Shown here one piece after another: positions 1 through 8,119 of a stretch of 64,000 nucleotides of DNA. This DNA comes from Micromonospora sp. WMMD1155 (GTDB taxonomy: Bacteria; Actinomycetota; Actinomycetes; Mycobacteriales; Micromonosporaceae): the NCBI RefSeq assembly GCF_029581275.1, contig NZ_CP120742.1, forward strand, positions 6,386,501 through 6,450,500. The letters are read 5' to 3'. A program made the translations under genes and the position numbers. The notes beneath the pieces were generated by a model that did not search any database, was not told where the DNA came from, and saw nothing but the letters and a program-made list of their open reading frames with translations. How positions within the stretch are numbered: position 1 is the stretch's first letter; every line of letters begins with the position of its first letter.

Positions 1-1573
1 GGTCGTGCGTGGCGATCACGACGGCGGCGCTCGTGTCGCGGATCGCGGCGGTCAGTTCGTCGGCCAGGGTCGACGACAGGTGGTTGGTCGGCTCGTCCAG
101 CAGGATCAACGTGGGCCGCCCGGCCAGCGCCAACGCCAGGTCGAGACGGCGCTGCTGGCCCTGCGACATCCGCCCGACGGGGGTACGCGCCGCGACGGAG
201 TCCAGCAGCCCCAGCGATCCCAGCGACACGGCATCGGCGTCGGCGAGCACTCTGCGGGCGACGAGGAGCCCCACCCGGCGGGCGTACACCTCGTCGGCGG
301 TGAGGTCGGGGGTCTGCCCGGCGGTCTCCTGGGTGACCCGGGCGACCCGGGCGTCCTTCGCCGTCCAGACGTACCCGTCGGTGGGTTCCAGTGCGCCGGC
401 CAGCACCGCGAGCAGCGTGGACTTCCCGGCGCCGTTGGGCCCCGTGACGAGCAGCCGGTCCCCGCCGTCGACGGTGACGTCGACCGGACCGGGGAGTCGA
501 CCCTCGACCGCGACGCTCCGCAACCGCACCTGCGGCGCGCCCCGCCGCACCCCGAGGTCCGGCAACCGCAACGCCGGCGGTGGTTTCGGTACGTCGACGC
601 GGTGTGCCCGCAACGCGTCCTGCTGCCGGTGCAGCGCCTGCACGACACCCGGTGCACGGGACTGACGCTGATGCTTGCCGGTCCCCTTCTCCGGTCGCCA
701 GCCGGTGGAGAGCCGGTCGCGGGCCTTCGACACCGCGTCCTGTAGTCGTCGGTGCTCGACCTGCTGTTGCTCGTGGTCCTGCTCCCAGTGCTCCCGCTCG
801 CGACGACGCGCCTCCTGCCAGGCGTCGTAGCCGCCGGCGTACAGCCGAGGTTTTCCGTCCCGGGTCGGCTCCAGGTCGAGGAACCGGTTCGCGACGTCGC
901 GCAACAGCGCCCGGTCGTGGCTGACCACGGCGAGACCGCCGTCGTGTTCGCGGAGCCGAGCGGTCAGGAAGTCCAGGCCGTCGGCGTCCAGGTGGTTCGT
1001 CGGCTCGTCCAGCAGCAGCACGTCGTGGCGTGCGCCCAGCAGGCACGCCAACCGCACCCGGTAACGCTGCCCGACCGACAAGGTCGCCAGTGGACGGTCG
1101 CGGTCCGTGCAGGCGTCGAGTGCCTCCAGTGCCACATCGACGCGGCGTTCGGCGTCCCAGGCGTCGAGCCGGGTGGCGGCGTCGAGCGCGCTGGCGTAGC
1201 GGTCCCCGGCGGTCGGGTCGCCCTCGGCCACGGCGATGGCTGCCGCGTCCAGTGCGGCGACGGCGGCCAGCGACGCGGCCAGCGCCTCGGACGTCAGGGT
1301 GCCGACCGTCTCGCCCTCGCGGGCGGACAGTTCCTGGCGGGCCAGGCCGATCGTGCCGGCCCGCGCGACGGTGCCGCCGTCCGGCGTGATCAGCCCGGCG
1401 AGGACGTGCAGCAAGGTGGTCTTGCCGCGGCCGTTCTCGCCGACGACCGCTACCCGTGATCGGGCGGAGACGGTGACCGAGACGTCGTTCAGGACGCGAC
1501 GCGACCCGCGGGTCACGGTGATGGCGGTGGCGCGTACGTGCGCGCTGCCGCCCGCCTCGACGGGCAGGGACAT
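1..1573 (-). CDS. ABC-F family ATP-binding protein, C-terminus beyond the window
   Basis: About 524 residues are visible, read from the ATG at 1573 to the left edge without a stop. There are two ABC ATPase domains and no membrane segment, which defines ABC-F. Domain 1 has Walker [10 protein letters not shown], signature LSVGQ and Walker [14 protein letters not shown] charged linker rich in Arg and Gln follows. Domain 2 has Walker [10 protein letters not shown], signature MSQGQ and Walker [17 protein letters not shown] proteins act on the ribosome, and many actinobacterial members protect it from macrolides, lincosamides or pleuromutilins. A resistance role is an inference here, supported by the attenuator-like leader upstream. 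The end of domain 2 (switch histidine region) reaches the window edge, so only a short C-terminus is missing. Confidence 0.93.
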   Translation of the reverse strand, partial: MSLPVEAGGSAHVRATAITVTRGSRRVLNDVSVTVSARSRVAVVGENGRGKTTLLHVLAGLITPDGGTVARAGTIGLARQELSAREGETVGTLTSEALAASLAAVAALDAAAIAVAEGDPTAGDRYASALDAATRLDAWDAERRVDVALEALDACTDRDRPLATLSVGQRYRVRLACLLGARHDVLLLDEPTNHLDADGLDFLTARLREHDGGLAVVSHDRALLRDVANRFLDLEPTRDGKPRLYAGGYDAWQEARRREREHWEQDHEQQQVEHRRLQDAVSKARDRLSTGWRPEKGTGKHQRQSRAPGVVQALHRQQDALRAHRVDVPKPPPALRLPDLGVRRGAPQVRLRSVAVEGRLPGPVDVTVDGGDRLLVTGPNGAGKSTLLAVLAGALEPTDGYVWTAKDARVARVTQETAGQTPDLTADEVYARRVGLLVARRVLADADAVSLGSLGLLDSVAARTPVGRMSQGQQRRLDLALALAGRPTLILLDEPTNHLSSTLADELTAAIRDTSAAVVIATHD

Positions 1574-1624
1574 GGCTTCGTGGTTCGGGGTGAGGTTCAA
1601 CGGTGCTCCGCAGCTCGCGATGGA

Positions 1625-1704
1625 GCCGGGCAGCGGCTGACGGCCGCCCGGCGGGAACCGGGACGGCGAGCGCGAATTCAGCAGAAAGGACGCCGCCGTC
1701 AGCG
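1625..1704 (-). promoter_or_regulatory. candidate attenuator: alternative stems in the ABC-F leader
   Basis: Two mutually exclusive stems share one strand. Bases 1636-1644 (GCTGACGGC on the plus strand) pair perfectly with 1695-1703, which cover the stop codon of the leader ORF. The same bases also lie inside a second hairpin formed by 1625-1637 and 1643-1652. A ribosome stalled on the leader ORF would block the first pairing and allow the second, or the reverse. No T-run follows either stem, so whether this is transcriptional or translational control cannot be told from sequence. Confidence 0.45.
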
Positions 1705-1743
1705 GGCGGAGCGCACCTTCTGCGACCAGATACCTCGTGCCAT
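1699..1743 (-). CDS. 14-residue leader peptide upstream of ABC-F gene
   Basis: The ORF encodes [14 protein letters not shown] and ends with TGA, 125 bp before the ABC-F start. A good -10 hexamer (TAGCAT, 1756-1751) lies 7 bp upstream of the ATG, so the transcript may start at the ATG itself (leaderless), as is common in actinobacteria. Short ORFs of this kind act as antibiotic-sensing leaders for ABC-F and methyltransferase resistance genes. The peptide itself does not match a leader I know, so the role is inferred from position and from the competing stems that start at its stop codon. Confidence 0.45.
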   Translation of the reverse strand: MARGIWSQKVRSAR

Positions 1744-1750
1744 GACAGCG

Positions 1751-1787
1751 ATGCTAGCAGCGCCGACGAGGCGCCTCGCGGGAATTT
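1751..1787 (-). promoter_or_regulatory. predicted promoter of the ABC-F leader, with AT-rich upstream box
   Basis: On the minus strand a -10 TAGCAT (1756-1751) is preceded by a 17-bp spacer and a poor -35 (GCGAGG, 1779-1774). Three bases further upstream is an AT-rich stretch GAAATT (1788-1783). An AT-rich box just upstream of a weak -35 is the known signature of WhiB7-activated promoters, which control ABC-F resistance genes in actinobacteria. The match is by eye only. Confidence 0.35.
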
Positions 1788-1856
1788 CACCCACCCTGCT
1801 GTCCCGCGTACCGGCATCGGTCGGCAATGACACGGTCGCAAAGCCGCAGTGCCCCG

Positions 1857-1935
1857 TTGATCGACTCGGCTTCTTGAAAGGCGGGGCGTCGCGGTAGCTC
1901 GGACACCGCGGTTTCCAGGAACCCGAGTCGATCAA
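1857..1935. repeat. 79-bp long imperfect palindrome
   Basis: The outer arms TTGATCGACTCGG (1857-1869) and CCGAGTCGATCAA (1923-1935) are perfect 13-bp complements. Inside them TTCTTGAAA faces TTTCCAGGAA, and CGCGGT faces ACCGCG near the tip, so nearly the whole segment can fold into one hairpin. It sits in the 326-bp gene-free stretch 1744-2069, which otherwise shows no coding signal. It could be a non-autonomous mobile repeat or an RNA structure. No second copy occurs in this window. Confidence 0.5.
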
Positions 1936-2069
1936 GTCGGGGATCAGGCAGTTGACCATCGGTCTGATTCGTCTACGACATCAGCTCCAAACGCTCCGTA
2001 TCGCAGCGGTCGACTGCCCCTACGTCGCGATAGCTACCGCCGGGGTCGGGGCAGCAGGGCGGCGGACGA

Positions 2070-2594
2070 TCAGTGTCGCTGGTAGATGCCGTGCTCACGG
2101 GTGAGCAACTGCTCGTCGATCAGGTAGCGGCGCAGCGTCGCGTGGTCCGACCCACCGGCTGCGCACCACTTCTTGAGCACGTCGTCGACGGCCCGCTCCG
2201 GATAACGGGTGCCCGGCGCGAACGACTGCTCGGCGATGTGTGCCAGCAACACCCGCCGCCGACCCCGCTGAGCCGGCAGAGCCACCAGGACGTCCCCCCG
2301 CAGGAAGGTCCGCAGCACCGGGTCGACGCCGGGATCGGCGTCGTCGGCCGGACGGCTGTCGCGGGCGGCCTCCCGCAGGGACGCCTGGTCGGGCGCGAAC
2401 GCACCGTCCGCGCCGGTGACGAGACCCGCCTCGGTGAGCCGGCGAACCCCGGTGAGCACCACCCGCACCGGCAGGCCGGTCCGCTCGGCGACGTCGGTCG
2501 CGCTGGTCGCACCCAGCACGATCGCCGCGAAGATCCGTCGCCGTCCGTCGTCGGCCAGGGCCCCGGCCAGAGCATGCGCAGTCACGCCGGTCAC
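2070..2594 (-). CDS. DUF2087 domain protein with N-terminal winged helix
   Basis: The product has 174 residues. Residues 1-65 resemble an ArsR/MarR-like winged helix (DDGRRRIFAAIVLGATSATDVAERTG, written here only in part: DDGRRRIFAAIVLG). The C-terminal part, with RYPERAVDDVLKKW and a closing HATLRRYLIDEQLLTRE, is typical of DUF2087, a small domain often linked to transcription regulators in actinobacteria. The gene follows marR on the same strand with a 33-bp gap, so the two may be cotranscribed. Its ligand and targets are unknown. Confidence 0.8.
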   Translation of the reverse strand: MTGVTAHALAGALADDGRRRIFAAIVLGATSATDVAERTGLPVRVVLTGVRRLTEAGLVTGADGAFAPDQASLREAARDSRPADDADPGVDPVLRTFLRGDVLVALPAQRGRRRVLLAHIAEQSFAPGTRYPERAVDDVLKKWCAAGGSDHATLRRYLIDEQLLTREHGIYQRH

Positions 2595-2627
2595 CCTTGC
2601 ATCGGCGGTACGCGCACCGCCAGGTAA

Positions 2628-3146
2628 TTATCCGGGACCTCGGTCAGCCTCCGGCGGCTGCTCGGCGACGAGCAGCACCCGGCGCAGCAGGTCGGAGAGG
2701 CGCCGCCGCTCGGTCGCGCTGAGCGCTCCGAACAGCCGGTGCTCCTCGGCGCCCTGGACCTCCATTGCCCCACGCCACGCGGCCTGCCCCGCCTCGGTGA
2801 GCTCCACGTCGACCCGTCGACGGTCGACTGTCGACGGAATCCGGCGCACGAAACCCCGCCGCAGCAATGTGTCCACCCGCGCCGTGATCGAGGCGGGGGC
2901 CATCGCCAGGTCCGCGGCGAGGTCCGAGGGCGCCGCCCGGCCTCGACGACCGGCCAGGGCGTGCAGTGTTTCGTACTCGTGGGCCGAGAGATCGAGATCG
3001 ACCAGGACCCGTTCCTTGACCGCCCGCAGGTGTCGGGTCAGTCGGATCATCCTGGTCACCGCCCCCTCGACGTCCGCGTCGAGGTCCGGAACCACAGGCA
3101 GCCAACGCTCGATGTGCCGGTCGGCGGCGTCCGGGGTCGGGGTCAC
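2628..3146 (-). CDS. MarR family transcriptional regulator
   Basis: The 172-residue protein has the MarR arrangement: an N-terminal dimerisation helix (residues 15-45), a winged helix around residues 55-115 containing DLAADLAMAPASITARVDTL, a wing with RIPSTVDRRRVDVELTEAG, and a C-terminal dimerisation helix. It is divergent from the MFS exporter at 3215 with a 68-bp gap that carries three direct repeats. The usual logic is repression of the exporter and of itself, relieved by a small aromatic or drug-like ligand. The ligand is not known. Confidence 0.9.
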   Translation of the reverse strand: MTPTPDAADRHIERWLPVVPDLDADVEGAVTRMIRLTRHLRAVKERVLVDLDLSAHEYETLHALAGRRGRAAPSDLAADLAMAPASITARVDTLLRRGFVRRIPSTVDRRRVDVELTEAGQAAWRGAMEVQGAEEHRLFGALSATERRRLSDLLRRVLLVAEQPPEADRGPG

Positions 3147-3164
3147 CGTACCAGCTTACCTCAA

Positions 3165-3209
3165 TGTCGAAATATTCATTGCCAAAATATTCGGTGTCGA
3201 AGTACCTTC
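3165..3209. promoter_or_regulatory. three 15-bp direct repeats between marR and MFS gene
   Basis: TGTCGAAATATTC (3165), TGCCAAAATATTC (3180) and TGTCGAAGTACCTTC (3195) repeat with an exact 15-bp period and are AT-rich against a very GC-rich background. They fill the divergent promoter region, so they are probable regulator-binding sites. MarR sites are usually palindromes, so a direct-repeat array is unusual. Confidence 0.6.
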
Positions 3210-3214
3210 GGGTC

Positions 3215-4447
3215 ATGGCTCACCCTCTGCGCAACCGCTCCTTCCGGCTGCTGTTTCTGGGTCGTACCGTCTCCGCCCTCGGCGACGCGGTGGTGCCCGC
3301 CGCGCTGGCGCTGGCCGTGCTGCGGGCCACCGACTCCACCGGCGCGCTTGCCGTCGTCCTCGCCGCGGCGATGGTGCCCCGGCTGCTCCTGCTGCCCCTC
3401 GGCGGTGTCGTCGCCGACCGCTTCGACGCCCGCCGGGTCGCCCTGCTGGCCGACCTGGTCCGCTGCGCCACCCAACTCGCGGTCGGTGTGGAGCTGCTCG
3501 GCGGTGACCCGTCGCTGAGCACCGTCGTCGTGGCGTCCGCGCTCGGCGGCGTCGCCTCGGCGTTCGCCATTCCGACCGCTTCACCGCTGGTCGCCGGCAC
3601 CGTCGAACCGGCCGACCGGCAGCAGGCCAACGCCTTGATGGGCATCACCGCCAACACCAGCCGCCTGGCCGGGCCGGCGCTGGCCGGTGCGCTGATCTGG
3701 GCCGCCGGGCCCGGCTGGGCGTTCATCCTGGACGGTGCGTCGTTCGCGCTCAGCGCCGCGCTCCTCATGGTGGTGCGGGTCCGTCACGTGCCGGTGCCGC
3801 GCCGCTCCGTCCTCGCCGACCTGCGGCACGGCTTCGGGGAGGTCCGCGCCCGCGACTGGTTCTGGACCAGCCTGATCGGGCACGGCGTGTGGAACGGCGC
3901 CGCCGCCGTGCTGATGACCCTCGGGCCGGCCGTCGCCATCGACCGGCTGGGCGGTGAGACGACCTGGGTGGTGCTGTTGCAGGCCGGTGCGATCGGAATG
4001 CTCACCGGATCGTTGCTGGCCGGTTGGGTCCGGCTACGCCGGCCGGTGCTGCTGGCCAACCTCGGGCTGGCCTGCTACGCCGCGCCGCTGTTCCTACTGG
4101 CCGTCGCCGCGCCCGCCCCCGCGGTGATCGCCGCGTACGCCGTGGCGCTGACCGCCCTCGGCTACCTCAACCCGGTCTGGGAGACCGTCGTGCAACACCA
4201 GTTTCCGCCCGAGGTCCTGGCCCGCGTCACCTCGTACGACTGGCTGGTGTCGTTGGCCGCCATGCCGTTGGGCTACGCGCTGGCGCCGTTGGCCGCCGAC
4301 GCGTTCGGCGCGCCGGTGCCCCTGGCCGTCGCCGGGTTGCTGGTCCTCGCCTCCTGCGCGGGCACGTCACTCGTGCCCGGCGTACGCCGACTCACCTGGC
4401 CGGCGACCCCGCAACCGCAACCGGCCGAACCCGCCGGCGTCCGCTGA
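3215..4447 (+). CDS. MFS transporter (drug-exporter type)
   Basis: The protein has 410 residues and about 12 membrane segments. It opens with MAHPLRNRSFRLLFLGR, the standard start of MFS exporters of the enterobactin-exporter/MFS_3 group, and contains the loop GGVVADRFDARRVALLAD, a variant of MFS motif A. I chose the ATG at 3215 because an upstream in-frame ATG at 3164 would translate the 15-bp operator repeats into a low-complexity leader. There is no clear Shine-Dalgarno. Divergence from marR suggests a substrate-induced efflux pump. Confidence 0.88.
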   Translation: MAHPLRNRSFRLLFLGRTVSALGDAVVPAALALAVLRATDSTGALAVVLAAAMVPRLLLLPLGGVVADRFDARRVALLADLVRCATQLAVGVELLGGDPSLSTVVVASALGGVASAFAIPTASPLVAGTVEPADRQQANALMGITANTSRLAGPALAGALIWAAGPGWAFILDGASFALSAALLMVVRVRHVPVPRRSVLADLRHGFGEVRARDWFWTSLIGHGVWNGAAAVLMTLGPAVAIDRLGGETTWVVLLQAGAIGMLTGSLLAGWVRLRRPVLLANLGLACYAAPLFLLAVAAPAPAVIAAYAVALTALGYLNPVWETVVQHQFPPEVLARVTSYDWLVSLAAMPLGYALAPLAADAFGAPVPLAVAGLLVLASCAGTSLVPGVRRLTWPATPQPQPAEPAGVR

Positions 4448-4452
4448 TGAGG

Positions 4453-4638
4453 TCAGGCGGCGTGGCGGATCAGCGCGACGAAGCGCCGCCACGACGCGGG
4501 GCTTACCGCCAGCGTTCCGCCGTCGCGATCCTTCGTGTCCCGCACCAGGACCACACCCGGCAGGTTGTCGGCGACCTCGACACAGTCACCGCCGTTGCCG
4601 CCGCTCCTCGTGCTCTTCCGCCACCGCGCGCCGGTCAT
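4453..4638 (-). CDS. DUF397 domain protein
   Basis: This 61-residue protein starts MTGARWRKSTRSGGNGGDC and contains the DUF397 hallmarks W-RKS-S--GG--CVEVA and VRDTKDRDGGTLAVS. The start at 4638 makes a 4-bp ATGA overlap with the stop of the XRE gene, so translation is coupled. Pairs of an Scr1-type XRE regulator and a DUF397 protein occur in many copies in Streptomyces and Micromonospora. In known pairs such as BldB/WhiJ-type loci the small acidic partner modulates the regulator. Confidence 0.88.
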   Translation of the reverse strand: MTGARWRKSTRSGGNGGDCVEVADNLPGVVLVRDTKDRDGGTLAVSPASWRRFVALIRHAA

Positions 4639-5405
4639 GTCCATGCTGCTGCCGCTTCTCTGAGGAGTGCCAGGGAACGCCCTCGGGGCAGTGCCTCTCC
4701 GCGAATCCGCTCCCACCGTCGCTCCAGATTAACAAGGTCCGATGGCTGGTCCAGGATCTGCGCCTGGGCCGCGCTGTCCACGTGCGCGACCCGGGAACCG
4801 TCCGGCATGTCCGCGATGGTGAACGGCCCGTCGAGCCCGGGGTAGCTGGGCGCGTCCGCCGGGACGATGTGCAACTGGACGGCGCCCGCTTCGGCGTGCC
4901 CGACCAGGCGCGCGAGCTGCGCGGCCATCAGGGCCCGGTCGTCGCCGACGCGCCGTCGCAGCACTCCCTCGTCCAGCACGGCCACCAGCAGGGGCCCGCC
5001 CTCTCCCGGGGCGAGGATCGCCTGCCGGTCGAGGCGTGCCTCGGTGAACTCGTCGATCGCCTCCGCCGCCAGCATCCCGCCGGCCAGGGTCGCCCGCGCG
5101 TACGCCTCGGTCTGCAACAACCCGGGCACCCACGCGAGTTGAAAGGACCGCAGCGTCACCGCCTCGCGTTCCAGGTCGACCCACGGCCGGAACCACACCG
5201 GCTCACGGCGGTGGCCCGCGTCCGGCCACAGCGTGTCGACGTCCTTGGCGAGGAGGTCGGCGACGGTCGCCCGGTGCCGACTCTGGGGAATGTGCCCCGG
5301 GTTCGCCCACCGGGCGACGGTCTTCGGGTGCACCCCGATCCGGTCGGCGAGGCTTTCGGCGGTGTGACCCGCTGCGGCGAGCGCTGCGACAAAGGCGTGG
5401 TTCAT
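4635..5405 (-). CDS. XRE family regulator with DUF5753 domain
   Basis: The product has 256 residues. Residues 1-60 form a helix-turn-helix (SLADRIGVHPKTVARWANPG). The remainder is the DUF5753 domain, with FQLAWVPGLLQTEAYARA, RLDRQAIL, LLVAVLDEGVLRR and VQLHIVPADAPSYPGLDGPF. The ATG at 5405 follows AGGAGAGG, a clear Shine-Dalgarno. Longer frames upstream are artefacts of high GC. The gene is translationally coupled to the DUF397 gene and is likely a WhiJ-like developmental or stress regulator. Confidence 0.9.
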   Translation of the reverse strand: MNHAFVAALAAAGHTAESLADRIGVHPKTVARWANPGHIPQSRHRATVADLLAKDVDTLWPDAGHRREPVWFRPWVDLEREAVTLRSFQLAWVPGLLQTEAYARATLAGGMLAAEAIDEFTEARLDRQAILAPGEGGPLLVAVLDEGVLRRRVGDDRALMAAQLARLVGHAEAGAVQLHIVPADAPSYPGLDGPFTIADMPDGSRVAHVDSAAQAQILDQPSDLVNLERRWERIRGEALPRGRSLALLREAAAAWT

Positions 5406-5540
5406 GCCGTCCTCTCCTGGTGCAAAGCGGCTGCGATGAAGACATAACGCAACGCTGTGTGCTTGTCCAGTGACTACCGGCAAAGTGCGGTGTAGACGGC
5501 GCGCCCGGCAGGGATTAGACCCGGCGGGCGCGTTCGTAGC

Positions 5541-5581
5541 GGGGCCGCTTCCGGTGGGCGAGCACTCCCGGAAGCGGCCCC
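5541..5581. terminator. perfect 14-bp hairpin upstream of the 5610 gene
   Basis: GGGGCCGCTTCCGG (5541-5554) pairs perfectly with 5568-5581 around a 13-nt loop. It lies 28 bp before the GTG start of the next gene and has only TT after the stem. It may be a terminator that insulates the gene from upstream transcription or a structured 5' leader. Confidence 0.55.
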
Positions 5582-5609
5582 TTCCAGACGCCGAGCAGAG
5601 GGAAGACCG

Positions 5610-5870
5610 GTGCCGGAGAGCAACGAAGAGTCCGGCCGGTTCCGGGCCGGGGACGTGGTCCTCCTGACCGACGCCGCGAGCGTGCAGTTCCGGAAACCGA
5701 TCGTCGTGCGGGTCATCCGCGAGATACCCGACCGGTACACCTACGACGGTTGGCTCTGGCTCGACGCGTACCAGCTGAACGCCAAGGGTGAAGCGGTGGC
5801 ACGGCGTGAACTGTTCGTGATGCGCGCGGGCGTACGGCGTTCGACCACCGCGCGGGCCACGGCCCGTTAG
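5610..5870 (+). CDS. small hypothetical protein
   Basis: The product has 86 residues: an acidic N-terminus (MPESNEESGRFRAGDVVLL), a central beta-rich segment with DRYTYDGWLWLDAYQLN, and an Arg/Thr-rich tail. No family is recognised. The GTG start follows AGAGGGAAG. The W/Y-rich core looks like a small beta-barrel. Its 3' end overlaps the convergent GNAT gene by 4 bp. It is divergent from the XRE regulator, so it may be that regulator's target. Confidence 0.6.
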   Translation: MPESNEESGRFRAGDVVLLTDAASVQFRKPIVVRVIREIPDRYTYDGWLWLDAYQLNAKGEAVARRELFVMRAGVRRSTTARATAR

Positions 5871-6439
5871 GCCAGTCGCGCGTGCAGGTGCATGTCGTGC
5901 CAGCCGTCGGCGTGGCGCATCGACAGTCGGGCCACTCCCTCCACGGCGAAGCCGGCCCGGGTGGCCACCCGGCACGACGCCGCATTGGCGGTCGAGTGCT
6001 CCAGGGCCAGCCGGTGCAACCCCGCCTGCGTGAAACTCCACCGGGTCATCGTGCGCAGCACGTCGGCGGCGATCCCCCGACCGCGCGCGGCCGGCACCAC
6101 CCAGTACGACACGTGCGCCGACGCCTCGGCCAGCAGGACGCCCCGCAACCCCACCTGACCGACGGGCCGGTCGTCGTCGCCGACGATCGCCCAACTAACG
6201 GCCGTCTCGTCGCGCCAACGGCCTTCCCACTGCGCCGTCCACGCCCGCGCCTCGTCGTCATCGTCCAGACGCAGGACGTGCCACCGCTGGATGTCGGGAC
6301 AGCCGAAGGCAGCCCGCACGGCCGTGGCGTCGTCGACGCGCCACGGCCGCAGCGCCAGCCCGGGGCGTACCGGAAGGTCTGGTTGCTCCTGGGCACCGAG
6401 GCTTCCGGCGGGCAGGGCGGGCGTGACGAGCGGCGGCAT
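5867..6439 (-). CDS. GNAT family N-acetyltransferase
   Basis: The 190-residue protein belongs to the RimJ/RimL-like branch: LALRPWRVDDATAVRAAF at the start, the acetyl-CoA loop VVPAARGRGIAADVLRTM, and HSTANAASCRVATRAGFAVEG near the end. Such enzymes acetylate protein N-termini, amines or antibiotics; the substrate cannot be told. The gene lies 22 bp downstream of the DinB-like gene in a three-gene minus-strand operon. Confidence 0.88.
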   Translation of the reverse strand: MPPLVTPALPAGSLGAQEQPDLPVRPGLALRPWRVDDATAVRAAFGCPDIQRWHVLRLDDDDEARAWTAQWEGRWRDETAVSWAIVGDDDRPVGQVGLRGVLLAEASAHVSYWVVPAARGRGIAADVLRTMTRWSFTQAGLHRLALEHSTANAASCRVATRAGFAVEGVARLSMRHADGWHDMHLHARLA

Positions 6440-6461
6440 CCGCCCATTATCGGGCCCGGCC

Positions 6462-6968
6462 TCACTCGCCGGTCGGGCCGCCCGCGAGTTCGGCGACCAC
6501 GTCGAGGTGACCGAGGTGTCGGGCGTACTCCTGGACCAGGTGGAACAGCACCCGCTCCAGCGACGCCGGGTCCGCGCCGTTCCAACGCGGCCCCGGGGCG
6601 CCGATCTCCGCCAGGTCGTGGGCCGTCACGACCGCGCTGGTGTGTGCGCCCTGCGCCCGCAGCGCCGCCACCAGGTCCTCCCGGGTCACGTCCGGGGCGA
6701 CGTACCAGCGGTCGTCGCGGCGGTCGCCCCACGGCTCGGCCACGTCGCGGCCCTGGAAGCCCCACTCGATCCAGCGCAACTCGACGTGCCGCAGGTGGGT
6801 GAGCAGTTCCAGCGGGGTCCACCCCGACGGCAGCCGACTGCTGCGCAGCTCCGACTCGTCCAACGCCGACACCTTGGCCACCATGGATTCCCGGAAGTAG
6901 TCCAGGTAGCGCAGGAAGACCTCGGTGCGGCTGCCGGCCGGGGCGGTGGGCTCGGGGAACGACGTCAT
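6462..6968 (-). CDS. DinB/DUF664 family protein
   Basis: The 168-residue four-helix-bundle protein contains LLTHLRHVELRWIEWGF and LVQEYARHLGHLDVVAEL, the conserved histidine motifs that bind a divalent metal in DinB/DUF664 proteins. In actinobacteria this fold includes mycothiol- and bacillithiol-dependent transferases. Its ATG overlaps the stop of the aldo/keto reductase gene (ATGA), so the two are co-translated. A thiol-dependent detoxification role is an inference. Confidence 0.88.
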   Translation of the reverse strand: MTSFPEPTAPAGSRTEVFLRYLDYFRESMVAKVSALDESELRSSRLPSGWTPLELLTHLRHVELRWIEWGFQGRDVAEPWGDRRDDRWYVAPDVTREDLVAALRAQGAHTSAVVTAHDLAEIGAPGPRWNGADPASLERVLFHLVQEYARHLGHLDVVAELAGGPTGE

Positions 6969-7996
6969 GGCCCGCTCGGCAGGTCACGGCCGCGCTGCCG
7001 CACACCCGCGCCGCCGTACGGGTAGTCGCCCACCGGCGGCGCGCTCGCCTCGTCGAGCAACCGCATCTGCTCGGCGTCGAGGTCCAGGTCGGCGGCGGTC
7101 AGGTTGTCGTCGAGCTGTTCGGTGGTACGCGCGCCGAGGATCACCGAGGTGACCGCCGACCGGGCCGCCAGCCAGGCCAGCGCCACCGCCGACATGGACA
7201 CGCCACGTTGCCCGGCGATCTCGCGTACCGCGTCGAGCACCCGCCAGGTGCGCTCCTCGGCGTTGCGTCCCGCGTACGCCTCGACGCCCCGCTCCGGGTT
7301 CTCGCCGAGGCGGGTCGCGCCGGTGGGGGCGTTGTCGCGTTGGTACTTGCCGGTCAGCCAGCCGCCGCCCAGCGGTGACCACGGCAGGATGCCGATGCCC
7401 TCGTTCTCGCAGACCGGCACCACCTCGAACTCGATCTCCCGGGCCAGCAGGTTGTACTGCGGTTGCACCGTCACGATCGGGGTGAGGTTGAGGTGCTGGG
7501 TGAGCAGGGCCGCCTTCTGCAACTGCCAACCGGTGAAGTTGCTGACGCCCGCGTAGCGGATCTTGCCGGCGCTGACCGCGTCGTCGAAGAACCGCAGCGT
7601 CTCCGGCAGTGGGGTGAGCGGGTCCCAGGCGTGCGCCTGGTAGAGGTCGACGGCCTCGACACCGAGTCGGCGCAGGCTGGCGTCCAGGGCGCGGGTCAGG
7701 TGCACCCGGGACAGGCCCGCGTCGTTGGCGCCCGGCCCCATCGGGAAGCGCCCCTTGGTGGCGATGACGAGGCGGTCCCGCACGTCGGGCCGGGCCCGCA
7801 GCCAACGGCCGACGATCTCCTCGGAGACACCGCGGGAGTAGACGTCGGCGGTGTCGATGAACGTGCCGCCGGCGTCGACGAACCGGTCCAGTTGGGCGAA
7901 GCTGCCCGCCTCGTCGGTCTCCGCGCCGAAGGTCATCGTGCCCAGACACAGGGTGGACACCACAGTGCCGGTGGCGCCCAGATTGCGATAGCGCAT
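6965..7996 (-). CDS. aldo/keto reductase
   Basis: The 343-residue protein starts MRYRNLGATGTVVSTLCLG and has the AKR barrel with the catalytic tetrad visible: D in FIDTADVYSRG, Y in the same motif, K in VIATKGRF and H in YQAHAWDPLTPL. The NADPH-binding C-terminus holds VILGARTTEQLDDNL. It reduces aldehydes or ketones with NADPH and resembles YajO/PhrB-like members. ATG at 7996 follows GAAAGGA. It is the first gene of the AKR-DinB-GNAT operon. Confidence 0.92.
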   Translation of the reverse strand: MRYRNLGATGTVVSTLCLGTMTFGAETDEAGSFAQLDRFVDAGGTFIDTADVYSRGVSEEIVGRWLRARPDVRDRLVIATKGRFPMGPGANDAGLSRVHLTRALDASLRRLGVEAVDLYQAHAWDPLTPLPETLRFFDDAVSAGKIRYAGVSNFTGWQLQKAALLTQHLNLTPIVTVQPQYNLLAREIEFEVVPVCENEGIGILPWSPLGGGWLTGKYQRDNAPTGATRLGENPERGVEAYAGRNAEERTWRVLDAVREIAGQRGVSMSAVALAWLAARSAVTSVILGARTTEQLDDNLTAADLDLDAEQMRLLDEASAPPVGDYPYGGAGVRQRGRDLPSGP

Positions 7997-8119
7997 ATCG
8001 TCCTTTCGGTCCGAGTGACAAAGCTGATCTTCGCACTCGCCCCGGCCACCCGCACACGGCACAGTGCCGAACCCCGGCACGGGCACCCACGCATCGACGC
8101 CGCCGGTCATCATGAGCGG

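Noticed and set aside
3164..3214. Upstream ATG at 3164 as the MFS start
   Set aside because: It would translate the three 15-bp promoter repeats into a repetitive peptide not found in MFS exporters.
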